Below are positions 1 to 7,807 of a stretch of 55,203 nucleotides of DNA, in pieces. A model generated the notes under the pieces. That model worked only from the letters and a program-made list of their open reading frames with translations. It ran no database searches and was not told the DNA's origin. Position numbers and translations under genes: made by a program. Numbering within the stretch: the first letter of the stretch is position 1; the number at the start of each line of letters is the position of its first letter. Origin of the DNA: UBA7657 sp049653045 (GTDB taxonomy: Bacteria > Pseudomonadota > Alphaproteobacteria > Micavibrionales > Micavibrionaceae); contig JBASFN010000140.1 of NCBI GenBank assembly GCA_049653045.1, positions 1-55,203 on the forward strand, in the 5' to 3' direction.

Positions 1-492
1 AGCGACAGCAAGCGTGTCTATATCACGCACTCTTTAGGAACCTTGTGGGCGTTGAAGAACAAAGCCTCAGATATTGACGTGCTGATCGCTATCAATGGAT
101 TTTATCGTTTCAAGAGTTTTTCAGACGAGCGTTCCTTGCAGGCCATAAAATTAAGGCTGGAGCGTGATCCTATTCCGCAAATGGGGGATTTCTGGAAGAA
201 ATGCGGAATTACAAATGATAAAGCTCACCTGAACTTGCAAAGACTGCAAGAGGGCTTGGTCTGGATCACTGAGATCAGCGCCGCAAAAGAACTTGGTACG
301 CACTCAAGACCTGTTCTTTGTTTGTGTGGCGATGCCGATCCGATACTAAATCAGGACATCATGAAAAAGGAGTGGTCGGGTTTTCCGATTAAAACGCTTA
401 TGGGCGGCGGGCACATTATGCCGTGGTCGCATCCTGAATGGTGCGCTAATACAATAAAGGAGTTTGTTGGTGGCCTTAAGCTGGAAAGATAA
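1..492 (+). CDS. Alpha/beta hydrolase, BioH-like, 5' end outside window
   Basis: The reading frame is open from the first base, so the gene starts upstream. The visible part opens with a nucleophile elbow (HSLG, residues 10-13 of the fragment). Further on it has an acid-loop Asp in GDADPIL and a C-terminal His in GGGHIMPW, so the catalytic triad Ser-Asp-His can be placed. The gene overlaps the start of bioC, and short hydrolases in this position usually remove the methyl ester from pimeloyl-ACP at the end of the BioC-initiated pimelate route. That function is inferred from context: BioH, BioG, BioJ and related enzymes are different hydrolase lineages with the same role, and I cannot tell which this is. 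Confidence 0.7.
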   Translation, partial: SDSKRVYITHSLGTLWALKNKASDIDVLIAINGFYRFKSFSDERSLQAIKLRLERDPIPQMGDFWKKCGITNDKAHLNLQRLQEGLVWITEISAAKELGTHSRPVLCLCGDADPILNQDIMKKEWSGFPIKTLMGGGHIMPWSHPEWCANTIKEFVGGLKLER

Positions 493-1195
493 AGTAACGT
501 GCAATTTTGATACGCAGGCACATCTGTATGATCAGTATGGTGATGTGCAAGCCCATATAGCCGATAGTCTGGGCCGCGATCTTCCTTGTCTTGAAAATGC
601 CGCCATTTTGGAAATAGGGTGCGGCACAGGTTTTTTGACCGCACATTTAGCCAGGAAATATGCTGGGCATCAGCTTCATATTACGGATGTGAGTCCCCGT
701 ATGCTTGAGCAGACAAAAAGTAGATTTTCGGGGATGTCGACACGCTTTTTCATTCTGGACGCAGAAAAAGAACAAACCGGAGAAACATATGATCTGATTA
801 CCGCCAGTATGGTTTGTCAGTGGTTTGAAGATCTGGAGGAAGGGTTAGACAATCTGAAAAGCATGCTAAAGCCAGGCGGCGCATTTCATTTTTCGCTGCC
901 CGGGCCAGATTGCTTTAAAGAATGGCGGAGTACCCTTGATCAATTGGGGCTTCCTTCCGGCATGCTCGATTTTAGTTATCCTGAGGGGATCTACAGAGAA
1001 GAAAAGATCAAAAAGGGCTATCGAGATAGCGGGAATTTTCTTTCCAGTTTAAAAAATATGGGGGCATCCTGCGGCAGAAAAAACTATATGCCTCTTACTT
1101 TGTCAGAAATCAGGTCGGCTTGTAATGCCTTTGATTCCCAGAATTATAAGCATGTCACATGGCATATTTTATATGGCTGTATCACAAAAGCATAA
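470..1195 (+). CDS. bioC: Malonyl-ACP O-methyltransferase BioC
   Basis: SAM-dependent methyltransferase that caps malonyl-ACP so that fatty-acid synthesis can build the pimeloyl chain of biotin. The N-terminus has the BioC-type segment NFDTQAHLYDQYGDVQ, followed by the SAM-binding glycine motif LEIGCGTGFLT and the later motif LKPGGAFHFSLPG; the length of about 241 aa is normal. I chose GTG at 470 as start because AAGGAG (457-462) lies 7 bases before it, whereas the in-frame TTG codons at 464 and 467 are too close. It overlaps the upstream hydrolase by 23 bases, indicating translational coupling. No biotin-ring genes (bioA, B, D, F) are in the window. Confidence 0.85.
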   Translation: MALSWKDKVTCNFDTQAHLYDQYGDVQAHIADSLGRDLPCLENAAILEIGCGTGFLTAHLARKYAGHQLHITDVSPRMLEQTKSRFSGMSTRFFILDAEKEQTGETYDLITASMVCQWFEDLEEGLDNLKSMLKPGGAFHFSLPGPDCFKEWRSTLDQLGLPSGMLDFSYPEGIYREEKIKKGYRDSGNFLSSLKNMGASCGRKNYMPLTLSEIRSACNAFDSQNYKHVTWHILYGCITKA

Positions 1196-1214
1196 ACGAT
1201 AAGGAATAAAAATA

Positions 1215-2276
1215 ATGAGTAAAAAAATCGCCGTTATAGGCGCAGGGATATCAGGGTTGCTGGCGGCGTGTACGAATGCGGAAAAAGGCTATCAGGTTAC
1301 GGTTTTCGAAAAACAGGATTTTCCGCCTGTCAATCCCAGCACAATTGCGGGCGGTATGATGGCGCCTTTTAGCGAAATCGACACGTTACCACTGAATTTT
1401 GTGAATGCGGGTGTGAAAGGCATTGCAATGTGGAAAACTATGTTGGATGACGGGGCAGATTTTGTGTTTAGCAAAGAAGGCAGCCTGTTTGTGGCGCATC
1501 CGGCAGACGAAGTTTATCTGGATAGGTTTGTACAACATCTAAACTCTGTGAGTGGGTCGTGGCAATGGGTTAATGAAAAAGAAATCCGGGCGCTGGAACC
1601 TGATTTGCAGAATCGTTTCATCAAAGGAATTTATATTCCGGAAGAAGCACATCTTGTGCCGTTGCTGGCGTTAGAAGCTCTTTTCAAAAAATTCGTATCT
1701 TTAAACGGACAAATGATACAGCAGGAAGTCGAGCCGGAAGATTTGGCGCTGGATTATGATTGGGTGATTGATTGCCGTGGTTATGCGCCGCAATTCGATC
1801 AGGATTTGCGCGGCATTAAGGGCGAAATTCTTTTAATTCGGAATTTGGAATTTTCTCTGAAACGGCCCGTACGGTTAATGCATCCGCGTTATCCGCTTTA
1901 TATCGTCCCAAGGCCGGATCACGTCTTTGCCGTCGGCGCGACAGCGATAGAAAATGCAGATGAAGACGATGGTTTGGTGATGTTGCGTTCAGCCATGGAA
2001 CTGATGAGCGCGTGTTACAGCCTGCATCCCAGTTTTGGTGAATCGAAGGTACTGGATATGTCGTCGGGTATCAGAGCCGCCTATCAGGATAATTTGCCGC
2101 GCATCATCATTGATGGAGAAAAAAGATATATCCGCAGCAACGGGCTGTTTCGGCATGGGTATTTGCTTTCCCCGATCATGGCGCGATGTATTGCGCATTA
2201 CATTGAAACTGGAGAAGAGAATGATGATTTTTTATTGTTTTCCGGACGGTATAATCACGCCGCCTTCCAGGAATAG
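1215..2276 (+). CDS. FAD-dependent amino-acid oxidase, ThiO (glycine oxidase)-like
   Basis: DAO-family flavoprotein of 353 aa. The N-terminal Rossmann motif GAGISGLLAA (residues 9-18) binds FAD, and the segment AGGMMAPFSEID matches the AGMxAP signature of ThiO, which oxidises glycine to dehydroglycine for the thiazole of thiamine. Near the C-terminus, HPRYPLYIVPR and GIRAAYQDNLPRI are also typical. It starts 19 bases after bioC behind an AAGGAATAA site, so it is probably cotranscribed. No thiS, thiG or thiE is visible, so thiazole synthesis is inferred from family resemblance; another small-amine oxidase is possible. The 3' end overlaps the convergent ubiV by 22 bases. Confidence 0.65.
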   Translation: MSKKIAVIGAGISGLLAACTNAEKGYQVTVFEKQDFPPVNPSTIAGGMMAPFSEIDTLPLNFVNAGVKGIAMWKTMLDDGADFVFSKEGSLFVAHPADEVYLDRFVQHLNSVSGSWQWVNEKEIRALEPDLQNRFIKGIYIPEEAHLVPLLALEALFKKFVSLNGQMIQQEVEPEDLALDYDWVIDCRGYAPQFDQDLRGIKGEILLIRNLEFSLKRPVRLMHPRYPLYIVPRPDHVFAVGATAIENADEDDGLVMLRSAMELMSACYSLHPSFGESKVLDMSSGIRAAYQDNLPRIIIDGEKRYIRSNGLFRHGYLLSPIMARCIAHYIETGEENDDFLLFSGRYNHAAFQE

Positions 2277-3157
2277 CCAAGGGTTTTATGATAAAATCCG
2301 TTTGAAAACGGCACGTTTGGTATTAATTCTTTTAATTGTGCTTCAGCTTCACCGGCATCGATCTTTTTATCAAGCACGTTTCTAAACAGGCAAGCAACAT
2401 GCTTCATATCATGCGTGTGCGGGGAAAGGCGGAAGGACTTTACGCCCATATCTGCCATTTCATGCAATTCATGAACAAGGTTCAGGTAAGTGTAAGATAA
2501 TGTCTGTACACCGTTGACGCATAAAAAATCTTTTTCTTCCAGCGTTTTTAATATCATGCCGTCCGGATCTTCTTCACAGACAAACTGGCAATTATCTTTA
2601 ACCCGGCCATGAGCACGCGCATGATAACACCGTGCCGAAAGCGCAAGGCCAACGCGTCCGAAAACCTGCACCTCAAGACCGACCCCGATATCATCGGCTT
2701 TTTGTCCCAGAGCGGATATAGACTCCGCCGGTAATTCCGCAGGCAGAGTAAAGTGGGTTGCGCCATTTGATGCCAAATGCTGCATCACGTCTTCGTTATA
2801 GACATTAAAATACTGGCCAATCCGGTGTGGCTTCCCGCGCAAATGATAGAGTGCGGCGGCATCATTGGCTTCAACCTCAAAATCTTCAAGTTCGCATAAT
2901 CCTTCTGTCATTTTGCGCTCACGAGGGATCATGATTTCAGCCAGAGAGCAAAACACGACTTTTTTCCCGCCTTCTTTAAGCCGCTCGGCAACCTCGCTAT
3001 AATGCTGTTCAAAAAACGGTGTACGCTTGGAGCAGATAACCTCGCCCAGATAGACCGTTTCAACCGGTGCTTCATCGGCGATGCGGAAATAAAAGTCACG
3101 TTTTTTTTCAGCAGGCCAGTGGAATAAAATTGGTCCTATTGTCAATTGCGCGGTCAT
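2255..3157 (-). CDS. ubiV: O2-independent ubiquinone hydroxylation protein UbiV (U32 family)
   Basis: U32 peptidase-family protein that works with UbiU in the oxygen-independent hydroxylation steps of ubiquinone synthesis. The four expected Fe-S cysteines are visible: C42 in VICSKR and three in RCYHARAHGRVKDNCQFVC. About 300 aa is normal for the family. I place the start at ATG 3157, just after the ubiU stop and behind GGAG with 8-base spacing; an in-frame ATG at 3184 inside ubiU has a poorer site. It is the last gene of the ubiT-ubiU-ubiV operon transcribed leftwards from the FNR box at 4739, so quinone supply is tied to anaerobiosis. Confidence 0.9.
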   Translation of the reverse strand: MTAQLTIGPILFHWPAEKKRDFYFRIADEAPVETVYLGEVICSKRTPFFEQHYSEVAERLKEGGKKVVFCSLAEIMIPRERKMTEGLCELEDFEVEANDAAALYHLRGKPHRIGQYFNVYNEDVMQHLASNGATHFTLPAELPAESISALGQKADDIGVGLEVQVFGRVGLALSARCYHARAHGRVKDNCQFVCEEDPDGMILKTLEEKDFLCVNGVQTLSYTYLNLVHELHEMADMGVKSFRLSPHTHDMKHVACLFRNVLDKKIDAGEAEAQLKELIPNVPFSNGFYHKTLGYSWKAA

Positions 3158-3161
3158 TGGC

Positions 3162-4175
3162 TTATCTCCATCTCTTTGTTTCATAAGCGCCCTGCGTTTG
3201 TTTGTGCCCTTCGGTCAGAGACAATAAATGCGCTAGCTCTACGTCCTGTCCCGTCATGACATCATCTATGGCCTTACGCCATGATGATACGACCTCACGC
3301 ACATAGGCACGGGATCGTTGACGCCCCTCAATCTTGAACGCATGAACGCCCGCCTTGATAAGTTCCGGCAGCAAGCGCGCCAGATTAAGGCTGATTGGTT
3401 CTTCAAAGGCATAATAACCATCCGGCCTGTGCGGTGCGCGGTAGCGCCCTTTGCAAATGGTTGGATATCCCGGGTTTTGCGTGCAGGAAAAGCAATCAAT
3501 GGTAAAGGCGCCGAGTTTGGTCGTCAGATTGCGCTGTGCATCTTCCTCATATTTCACATCGCCGGCGGGAGAACACACCCCGTCCATATTGGTAGATAAT
3601 CCGGTAACATAATTTGTCAGGCTGCACCGTCCTTCCGCCACAAGGCCGTGATTGCCAAAAATAAAACATTCAATTTCGCAAGGGATCTCTTTTTTCAGTG
3701 ATTTAATTTCAGGGATCGTCAATATACGCGGCAAGACAACACGCCGGACGCCAAATTCCTCGCAATAATATTTAATGGCTTCAACAGAAGGCGCACCGGC
3801 CTGAACGGATAAGTGGATGCGCTGATCAGGATGATTTTTCTTGATGTAACCGGCAACGCCGATATCAGCCACGATAATGGCATCAATTCCCATGCGAACA
3901 GCTGAATCAACAGCGTCCTTCCAGAGTTGTATCTTGCCGGCAGGCGGAAATGTATTGGCCGCCAGCAACACTTTTGTCCCGCGTTCATGGGCATAGACGA
4001 CAGCTTTTTCCATCTCTGGAAGTGTAAAGTTCAGTCCCGGGAAATTGCGGGCGTTGGTTGCATTCTGAAACCCGCAATAGACAGCATCCGCGCCAGCATC
4101 CACGGCAGTGCGCAGGGATGCTGGCGTTCCTGCGGGACAGACAAGTTCCCCCACAGGCTCAGTGTTTTCGACCAT
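3162..4175 (-). CDS. ubiU: O2-independent ubiquinone hydroxylation protein UbiU (U32 family)
   Basis: Partner of UbiV, 337 aa. The U32 hallmark is present: N-terminal ELVCPAGTPASLRTAVDAGA, then GRCSLTNYVTG, CSPAG and CTQNPGYPTICKGRY. Likely cluster ligands are C184, C201 and C241. The position I would expect to carry another ligand, just before AEGRC, reads NHG instead of a Cys-containing segment; C170 upstream could substitute (see findings). It overlaps the end of ubiT by 17 bases and is followed by ubiV after a short gap, so the three are one transcription unit. GAGGA precedes the ATG. Confidence 0.9.
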   Translation of the reverse strand: MVENTEPVGELVCPAGTPASLRTAVDAGADAVYCGFQNATNARNFPGLNFTLPEMEKAVVYAHERGTKVLLAANTFPPAGKIQLWKDAVDSAVRMGIDAIIVADIGVAGYIKKNHPDQRIHLSVQAGAPSVEAIKYYCEEFGVRRVVLPRILTIPEIKSLKKEIPCEIECFIFGNHGLVAEGRCSLTNYVTGLSTNMDGVCSPAGDVKYEEDAQRNLTTKLGAFTIDCFSCTQNPGYPTICKGRYRAPHRPDGYYAFEEPISLNLARLLPELIKAGVHAFKIEGRQRSRAYVREVVSSWRKAIDDVMTGQDVELAHLLSLTEGHKQTQGAYETKRWR

Positions 4176-4704
4176 GATTCCTCGCCTTTCTTAAAATCTT
4201 CAAAGCATTTCGTCCGGCAAATCCGAATAAATTCGCAGTGTCCTCGGCGATACTCCCCTCTATGTCGTCAATCGCATTGCGCAGGCAGACAACGGCTTCG
4301 GTATCACCTTCCACCACAAGCTCGCGTGTGAAAAACAGAGCATCCCCGTCCAGCTGTCCATCCACCATATCCAGCAATGTTAAGAACGTTCCTGCAATGC
4401 GGGCTTCGACCTGAGGCAGATTGCGCCGCCGGTATGCACGAAAGGAAAGATTGTCCGGATTAGCTCTTAATGCAAAGGCAAAGGGCAAATTTACCGGATC
4501 AATCAAGAAAAGCTTGTCTTTATGTGGCCCGATACGGTCAAATAACTCCGGTCGTTTCTGTGCTATGTGATGAACGATTTTGTGTAAAACAGGTTGGATG
4601 GCAAAAAGTGGCACAGGCGCAAGTATAAGGCGCAGTAGCCTTGGTAAATACCTGTACTCCTGCTTTTCAGTTTCTGATCTGTAATCGGCCTGCGCTGTCA
4701 TCAT
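4159..4704 (-). CDS. ubiT: SCP2-domain ubiquinone biosynthesis accessory factor UbiT
   Basis: SCP2 sterol-carrier-like lipid-binding protein (about 181 aa) that hosts ubiquinone intermediates in the anaerobic pathway; it leads the ubiTUV operon. The SCP2 core includes ANPDNLSFRAYRRRNLPQVE, GTFLTLLDMVDGQLDGDALF and FTRELVVEGDTEAVV. The longer reading frame starts inside the FNR box at 4739-4752, so the real start must be downstream. ATG 4704 (or 4701) has no Shine-Dalgarno sequence. It coincides with the transcription start predicted from the box centre (41.5 bp away) and a -10-like TATTGT at 4716-4711, so the message is probably leaderless. Confidence 0.85.
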   Translation of the reverse strand: MMTAQADYRSETEKQEYRYLPRLLRLILAPVPLFAIQPVLHKIVHHIAQKRPELFDRIGPHKDKLFLIDPVNLPFAFALRANPDNLSFRAYRRRNLPQVEARIAGTFLTLLDMVDGQLDGDALFFTRELVVEGDTEAVVCLRNAIDDIEGSIAEDTANLFGFAGRNALKILRKARNHGRKH

Positions 4705-4738
4705 AATCAGACAATAAGCGCTGGTTATGCTTTGGGGA

Positions 4739-4752
4739 TTGATCCAGATCAA
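4739..4752 (-). promoter_or_regulatory. FNR/Dnr box of ubiTUV
   Basis: TTGATCCAGATCAA, a perfect TTGAT-N4-ATCAA palindrome. Its centre is 41.5 bp from the A of the ubiT ATG and sits correctly for class II activation with the -10-like TATTGT at 4716-4711. Confidence 0.9.
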
Positions 4753-4773
4753 ATATGAAGAGCAAAGACTAAT

Positions 4774-5169
4774 TTAATAGACAAGTATATCATTTACCAA
4801 ATTCAGCGCTTGATCGGTCCGCTCAGTGGAAATGGCGACAAGCGCATACCCTTCATGGCGCTCGACAAAGCGGATGCTGTTTATTTGTACGCCAGCATCT
4901 GAAAATCGGCGCGTTAACTTGGCCAGTGCACCAAGTTCATCTGTAACTTTAACAATAATGGCATCTTCACAGATAACCTGAAATCTTTCACATTCCTGTA
5001 GTTTATTGAGTGCACTCTGATAATCTTGAACTGTTATCGTTACGACAGAATTTTTTCCAAAATTTCTTCCAGTCACGCTTTCGATATTAATTCTTTTTTC
5101 TGCCAAAAACTGAGTAATGTCAGCGATAAGATCTGTCTTATTTTCAGAGAGAATTGTAATCTGTTTCAT
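4774..5169 (-). CDS. Tandem ACT-domain protein
   Basis: 131 aa made of two ACT domains and nothing else: residues 1-65 (ITILSENKTDLIADITQFLA) and 70-131 (VKVTDELGALAKLTRRFSDA). The second repeat has the family's ligand-loop pattern DELGALAKL and the pairing strand INSIRFVERHEGYALVAIST. ACT domains usually bind amino acids and dimerise. The start codon overlaps the hdc stop (ATGA), so it is translationally coupled to the decarboxylase and may sense its substrate or product. It has no DNA-binding or catalytic domain. The FNR box of ubiT follows directly, so readthrough into ubiTUV is possible. Confidence 0.8.
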   Translation of the reverse strand: MKQITILSENKTDLIADITQFLAEKRINIESVTGRNFGKNSVVTITVQDYQSALNKLQECERFQVICEDAIIVKVTDELGALAKLTRRFSDAGVQINSIRFVERHEGYALVAISTERTDQALNLVNDILVY

Positions 5170-6272
5170 CCAAGAAGATCCTCTATAAATTCATCAATAT
5201 ATGCCTTGCTTACATTGGGCATCGTTATTATGTGAGCATTGTTACCTTGTGATGCTATTTGCCACTTACAAAGGACTCTTTCATTTATACGTGGAAATAC
5301 GACAGTGATAGAGTTTTTATGACGCCAGGCTTCCAGCCCCTTTTCTTGCAATTTAGTGATCGCATGATCAGCAACCGAAAAGCATTGATTTACAATTTCT
5401 ATAAACCCTTTTTTGCCGAGTTTAGCGATAATGTACCATAAAAAAAGAGGTGTAAGACCGTTGCGGGAGCCCGATATTGTCGTATCGTTCGTTCCAATGT
5501 ATTCTACGCTTCTCGCTACCCTGTTTACTAAATCACGTTTTGCCAGCACGACACCGCAAGGTATGGGGCATCCTGGAAATTTATGGCCGCTGATTGAAAT
5601 TGAGTCGATACCTGAGATAAAATCAAAAGGCTGAGGATCTGAGACAAATGGAAGTATCATTCCTGAAAGTGCGGCATCAGCATGGATGTAAAAACGGGAT
5701 ATTGCGTATTCATTCATAATTTTTCTAATCTTCCTAAGATCGTCAACAGCGCCCTTCATAGTAGTACCAATATTTGCAAAAATGATTGGCGGTACATCGC
5801 GATGAATAGCAACAGATGCCGCCAAATCATTATAATCCATCTCACCATTAGTCAGGCTTTTTATCATAATGCTCCGTGTGCGCGTTAATTGCAGAATCTT
5901 TGAAACGCTATAGTGAGTATCTTCTGAATAATAAACTATGCCGTCAGGAAATAATTCTCTTGCCAGATAGATCCCATACATATTACCTTCTGTTCCGCCA
6001 TTGGTAACATAACCCCACACATCAAAGTTTCTCGCATTCAGTGTTTCTGAAAACCACTCAATAACATTACGCTCTATCTCGTGAGTATTGACTTTATAGC
6101 TTCCCGATAGAGAAAATGGATCTCCGATATTATTCATAGGTATTTCTAGAAATTTATGCAAAGAGGTAAAATCCAGAAATTTCGTGGATGGATACCCCAA
6201 CATATGCTCTGAGTTTTTTCTCAAGCTGTGATAAATACTTTCAATATCATGTAAGTCCGAGTTCCCTATCAT
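5166..6272 (-). CDS. hdc: PLP-dependent group II decarboxylase, histidine decarboxylase type
   Basis: 368 aa, similar throughout to bacterial PLP histidine decarboxylases. Visible landmarks are GYVTNGGTEGNMYGIYLARE, DTHYS (His120 stacks on PLP), ANIGTT, HADAALSGMI (Asp199 contacts the pyridine N) and ISGHKFPGCPIPCG with the Schiff-base Lys231. Plant and algal serine decarboxylases belong to the same family, so the substrate could be serine. The gene lies behind a perfect FNR box whose centre is 41.5 bp from the ATG, with no Shine-Dalgarno site. Amino-acid decarboxylation consumes a proton and gives an amine. No histidine/histamine antiporter is adjacent, unlike acid-resistance hdc loci. Confidence 0.8.
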   Translation of the reverse strand: MIGNSDLHDIESIYHSLRKNSEHMLGYPSTKFLDFTSLHKFLEIPMNNIGDPFSLSGSYKVNTHEIERNVIEWFSETLNARNFDVWGYVTNGGTEGNMYGIYLARELFPDGIVYYSEDTHYSVSKILQLTRTRSIMIKSLTNGEMDYNDLAASVAIHRDVPPIIFANIGTTMKGAVDDLRKIRKIMNEYAISRFYIHADAALSGMILPFVSDPQPFDFISGIDSISISGHKFPGCPIPCGVVLAKRDLVNRVARSVEYIGTNDTTISGSRNGLTPLFLWYIIAKLGKKGFIEIVNQCFSVADHAITKLQEKGLEAWRHKNSITVVFPRINERVLCKWQIASQGNNAHIITMPNVSKAYIDEFIEDLLG

Positions 6273-6306
6273 TCTTACTTTGTATTATTGTTTTTGACCT
6301 TAACCA

Positions 6307-6320
6307 TTGATCCAGATCAA
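6307..6320. promoter_or_regulatory. FNR/Dnr box between hdc and moeA
   Basis: TTGATCCAGATCAA between divergent genes. Leftwards its centre is 41.5 bp from the hdc ATG with a weak -10 (TACAAA, 6284-6279). Rightwards TATAGT at 6343-6348 is exactly where a class II -10 should be, giving a start near 6355 for the moeA side. It may drive both directions. Confidence 0.88.
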
Positions 6321-6371
6321 GTTATAGCCTCGATATCTAGATTATAGTTTATGTTTGATATATCCGAATTT

Positions 6372-6548
6372 ATGAAATGTACTATGAAAAAAACCGCACC
6401 TATAAAAAACCCGCCGAAAATAGAACAGAAGCTTTTCCCCGATAACCAGAACAAGCAAGTATCGCAGAAGCGCATTTTAACTTCGCATAACAGACCGTTT
6501 ACGCTGAATAAAAAAGAGCGTGCGGCTTGCGATCAGGCTACGGACTGA
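6372..6548 (+). CDS. Possible small basic protein upstream of moeA
   Basis: Open frame of 58 codons (or 54 from ATG 6384) between the predicted rightward transcription start (about 6355) and moeA. The product is lysine-rich and hydrophilic (MKKTAPIKNPPKIEQKLFP...) with one late Cys and no membrane segment or recognised motif. An in-frame ATG at 6351 lies upstream of the predicted start and is unlikely. There is no good Shine-Dalgarno site. It could equally be the untranslated leader of moeA; I do not recognise a family. Confidence 0.3.
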   Translation: MKCTMKKTAPIKNPPKIEQKLFPDNQNKQVSQKRILTSHNRPFTLNKKERAACDQATD

Positions 6549-6561
6549 TAAGATTACGCTC

Positions 6562-7794
6562 ATGATTTCTTTTGAAACTGCACAGAGAATTATTCGGGAA
6601 CGGGCAAGCACATATCGTCTGGATACAGAGGTAATTGCGCTGCATGAGGCTGTGGGGCGTGTCTGTGCAGAAGATGTGCTGGCGCCGCTAAGTATCCAGC
6701 CTTTTGATAATTCTGCGATGGATGGCTTTGCCGTTCGCATGTGCGATCTGGAGGGCGCGAGTGAGGAAGCTCCGGTTGTTCTTGAAAAATCCGGCGTTAT
6801 CGCGGCGGGCGATCCTGTGCCTGAAGAGGCGCTGAGGGCTGAAAAATGTATTCATATTATGACGGGCGCGCCTGTTCCGAAAGGCGCGGATGCTGTGGTG
6901 CCTATTGAAAATGTCGATGTGCAGGATCAAAAAATCGCGTTTAAATCTGTTCCAAAGCTTATGGCGAATATTCGCCGGGCCGGGGAGGATTTCCAGAAAG
7001 GCGATGAAATCTTGAAAACCGGTGATACGTTGGGGGTTGCGCATATATTGCCCTTAGCGACATTGGGTATTTCCCAGCTACGTGTCTTTAAAAAACCAAA
7101 AGTAGCTTTCATGGCGACCGGGCGGGAGATTGTTGATGACTTATCGGTTCCGCTGGAATCCGGGCAAATTTATAATTCAAACCGCCCCTATGCGCTGGCC
7201 ATGCTGGAGGAATTGGGGTGTGATGTATTGCCTTGCGAGACGGTGCGGGATGATCTGGACGTTTTTTGTAAAAAGCTGGAAAATCTGATGAGCGAAAAAT
7301 GCGATATTATTATTTCAAGCGGCGCAGTTTCCGCTGGTGAATTTGATTTTGTAAAAGAGGGGCTGGAAAAGATAGGGGCTGACATCATCTTTCACAAGGT
7401 AAAGCTCAAACCGGGAAAACCTAATTTATTTGCAATTTTGCCCAACGGAGCATTTTATTTCGGGCTGCCTGGAAATCCGGTTGCGAGCGCAGTGGGATTA
7501 CGCTTTTTTGTTGTTTTGGCTTTACGCGCGATGATGGGACAGGAACCAGAAAAGCCGCTTCATGCGCGCGCCATGACAAAGTTTGTTAAAAAATCAGGGC
7601 TGCATATGATCTTAAAGGGAAAAAGCGAAAGCTGGGAGGATGGAACCCGCAGTGTAGATATTCTGGACGGTCAGGCTTCCTTTATGGTCAATCCGTTTTT
7701 GAACATGAACTGCTGGTTGCATGTTCCTGAAGCTTTGGAAATCATCAAGCCCGGTGAAGTGGTGGAGTTTTATCCGTTGCTGCCCCGCACTTGA
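6562..7794 (+). CDS. moeA: Molybdopterin molybdotransferase MoeA
   Basis: Inserts molybdate into adenylylated molybdopterin, the last step for the Mo cofactor needed by NarG. About 410 aa, the normal length. Visible motifs are PFDNSAMDGFAV, MTGAPVPKGADAVVPIEN, SSGAVSAGEFDFV, KPGKPNLFA and GLPGNPVAS (substrate-binding and MPT-binding segments). I chose ATG 6562 because the homology begins at ISFETAQRII; the longer frame from 6520 adds a non-homologous tail. It stands apart from the other moa genes but shares the FNR box at 6307. It is convergent with the Crp/Fnr gene, with a 13-base gap. Confidence 0.92.
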   Translation: MISFETAQRIIRERASTYRLDTEVIALHEAVGRVCAEDVLAPLSIQPFDNSAMDGFAVRMCDLEGASEEAPVVLEKSGVIAAGDPVPEEALRAEKCIHIMTGAPVPKGADAVVPIENVDVQDQKIAFKSVPKLMANIRRAGEDFQKGDEILKTGDTLGVAHILPLATLGISQLRVFKKPKVAFMATGREIVDDLSVPLESGQIYNSNRPYALAMLEELGCDVLPCETVRDDLDVFCKKLENLMSEKCDIIISSGAVSAGEFDFVKEGLEKIGADIIFHKVKLKPGKPNLFAILPNGAFYFGLPGNPVASAVGLRFFVVLALRAMMGQEPEKPLHARAMTKFVKKSGLHMILKGKSESWEDGTRSVDILDGQASFMVNPFLNMNCWLHVPEALEIIKPGEVVEFYPLLPRT

Positions 7795-7807
7795 ATATGA
7801 AGAAGTT

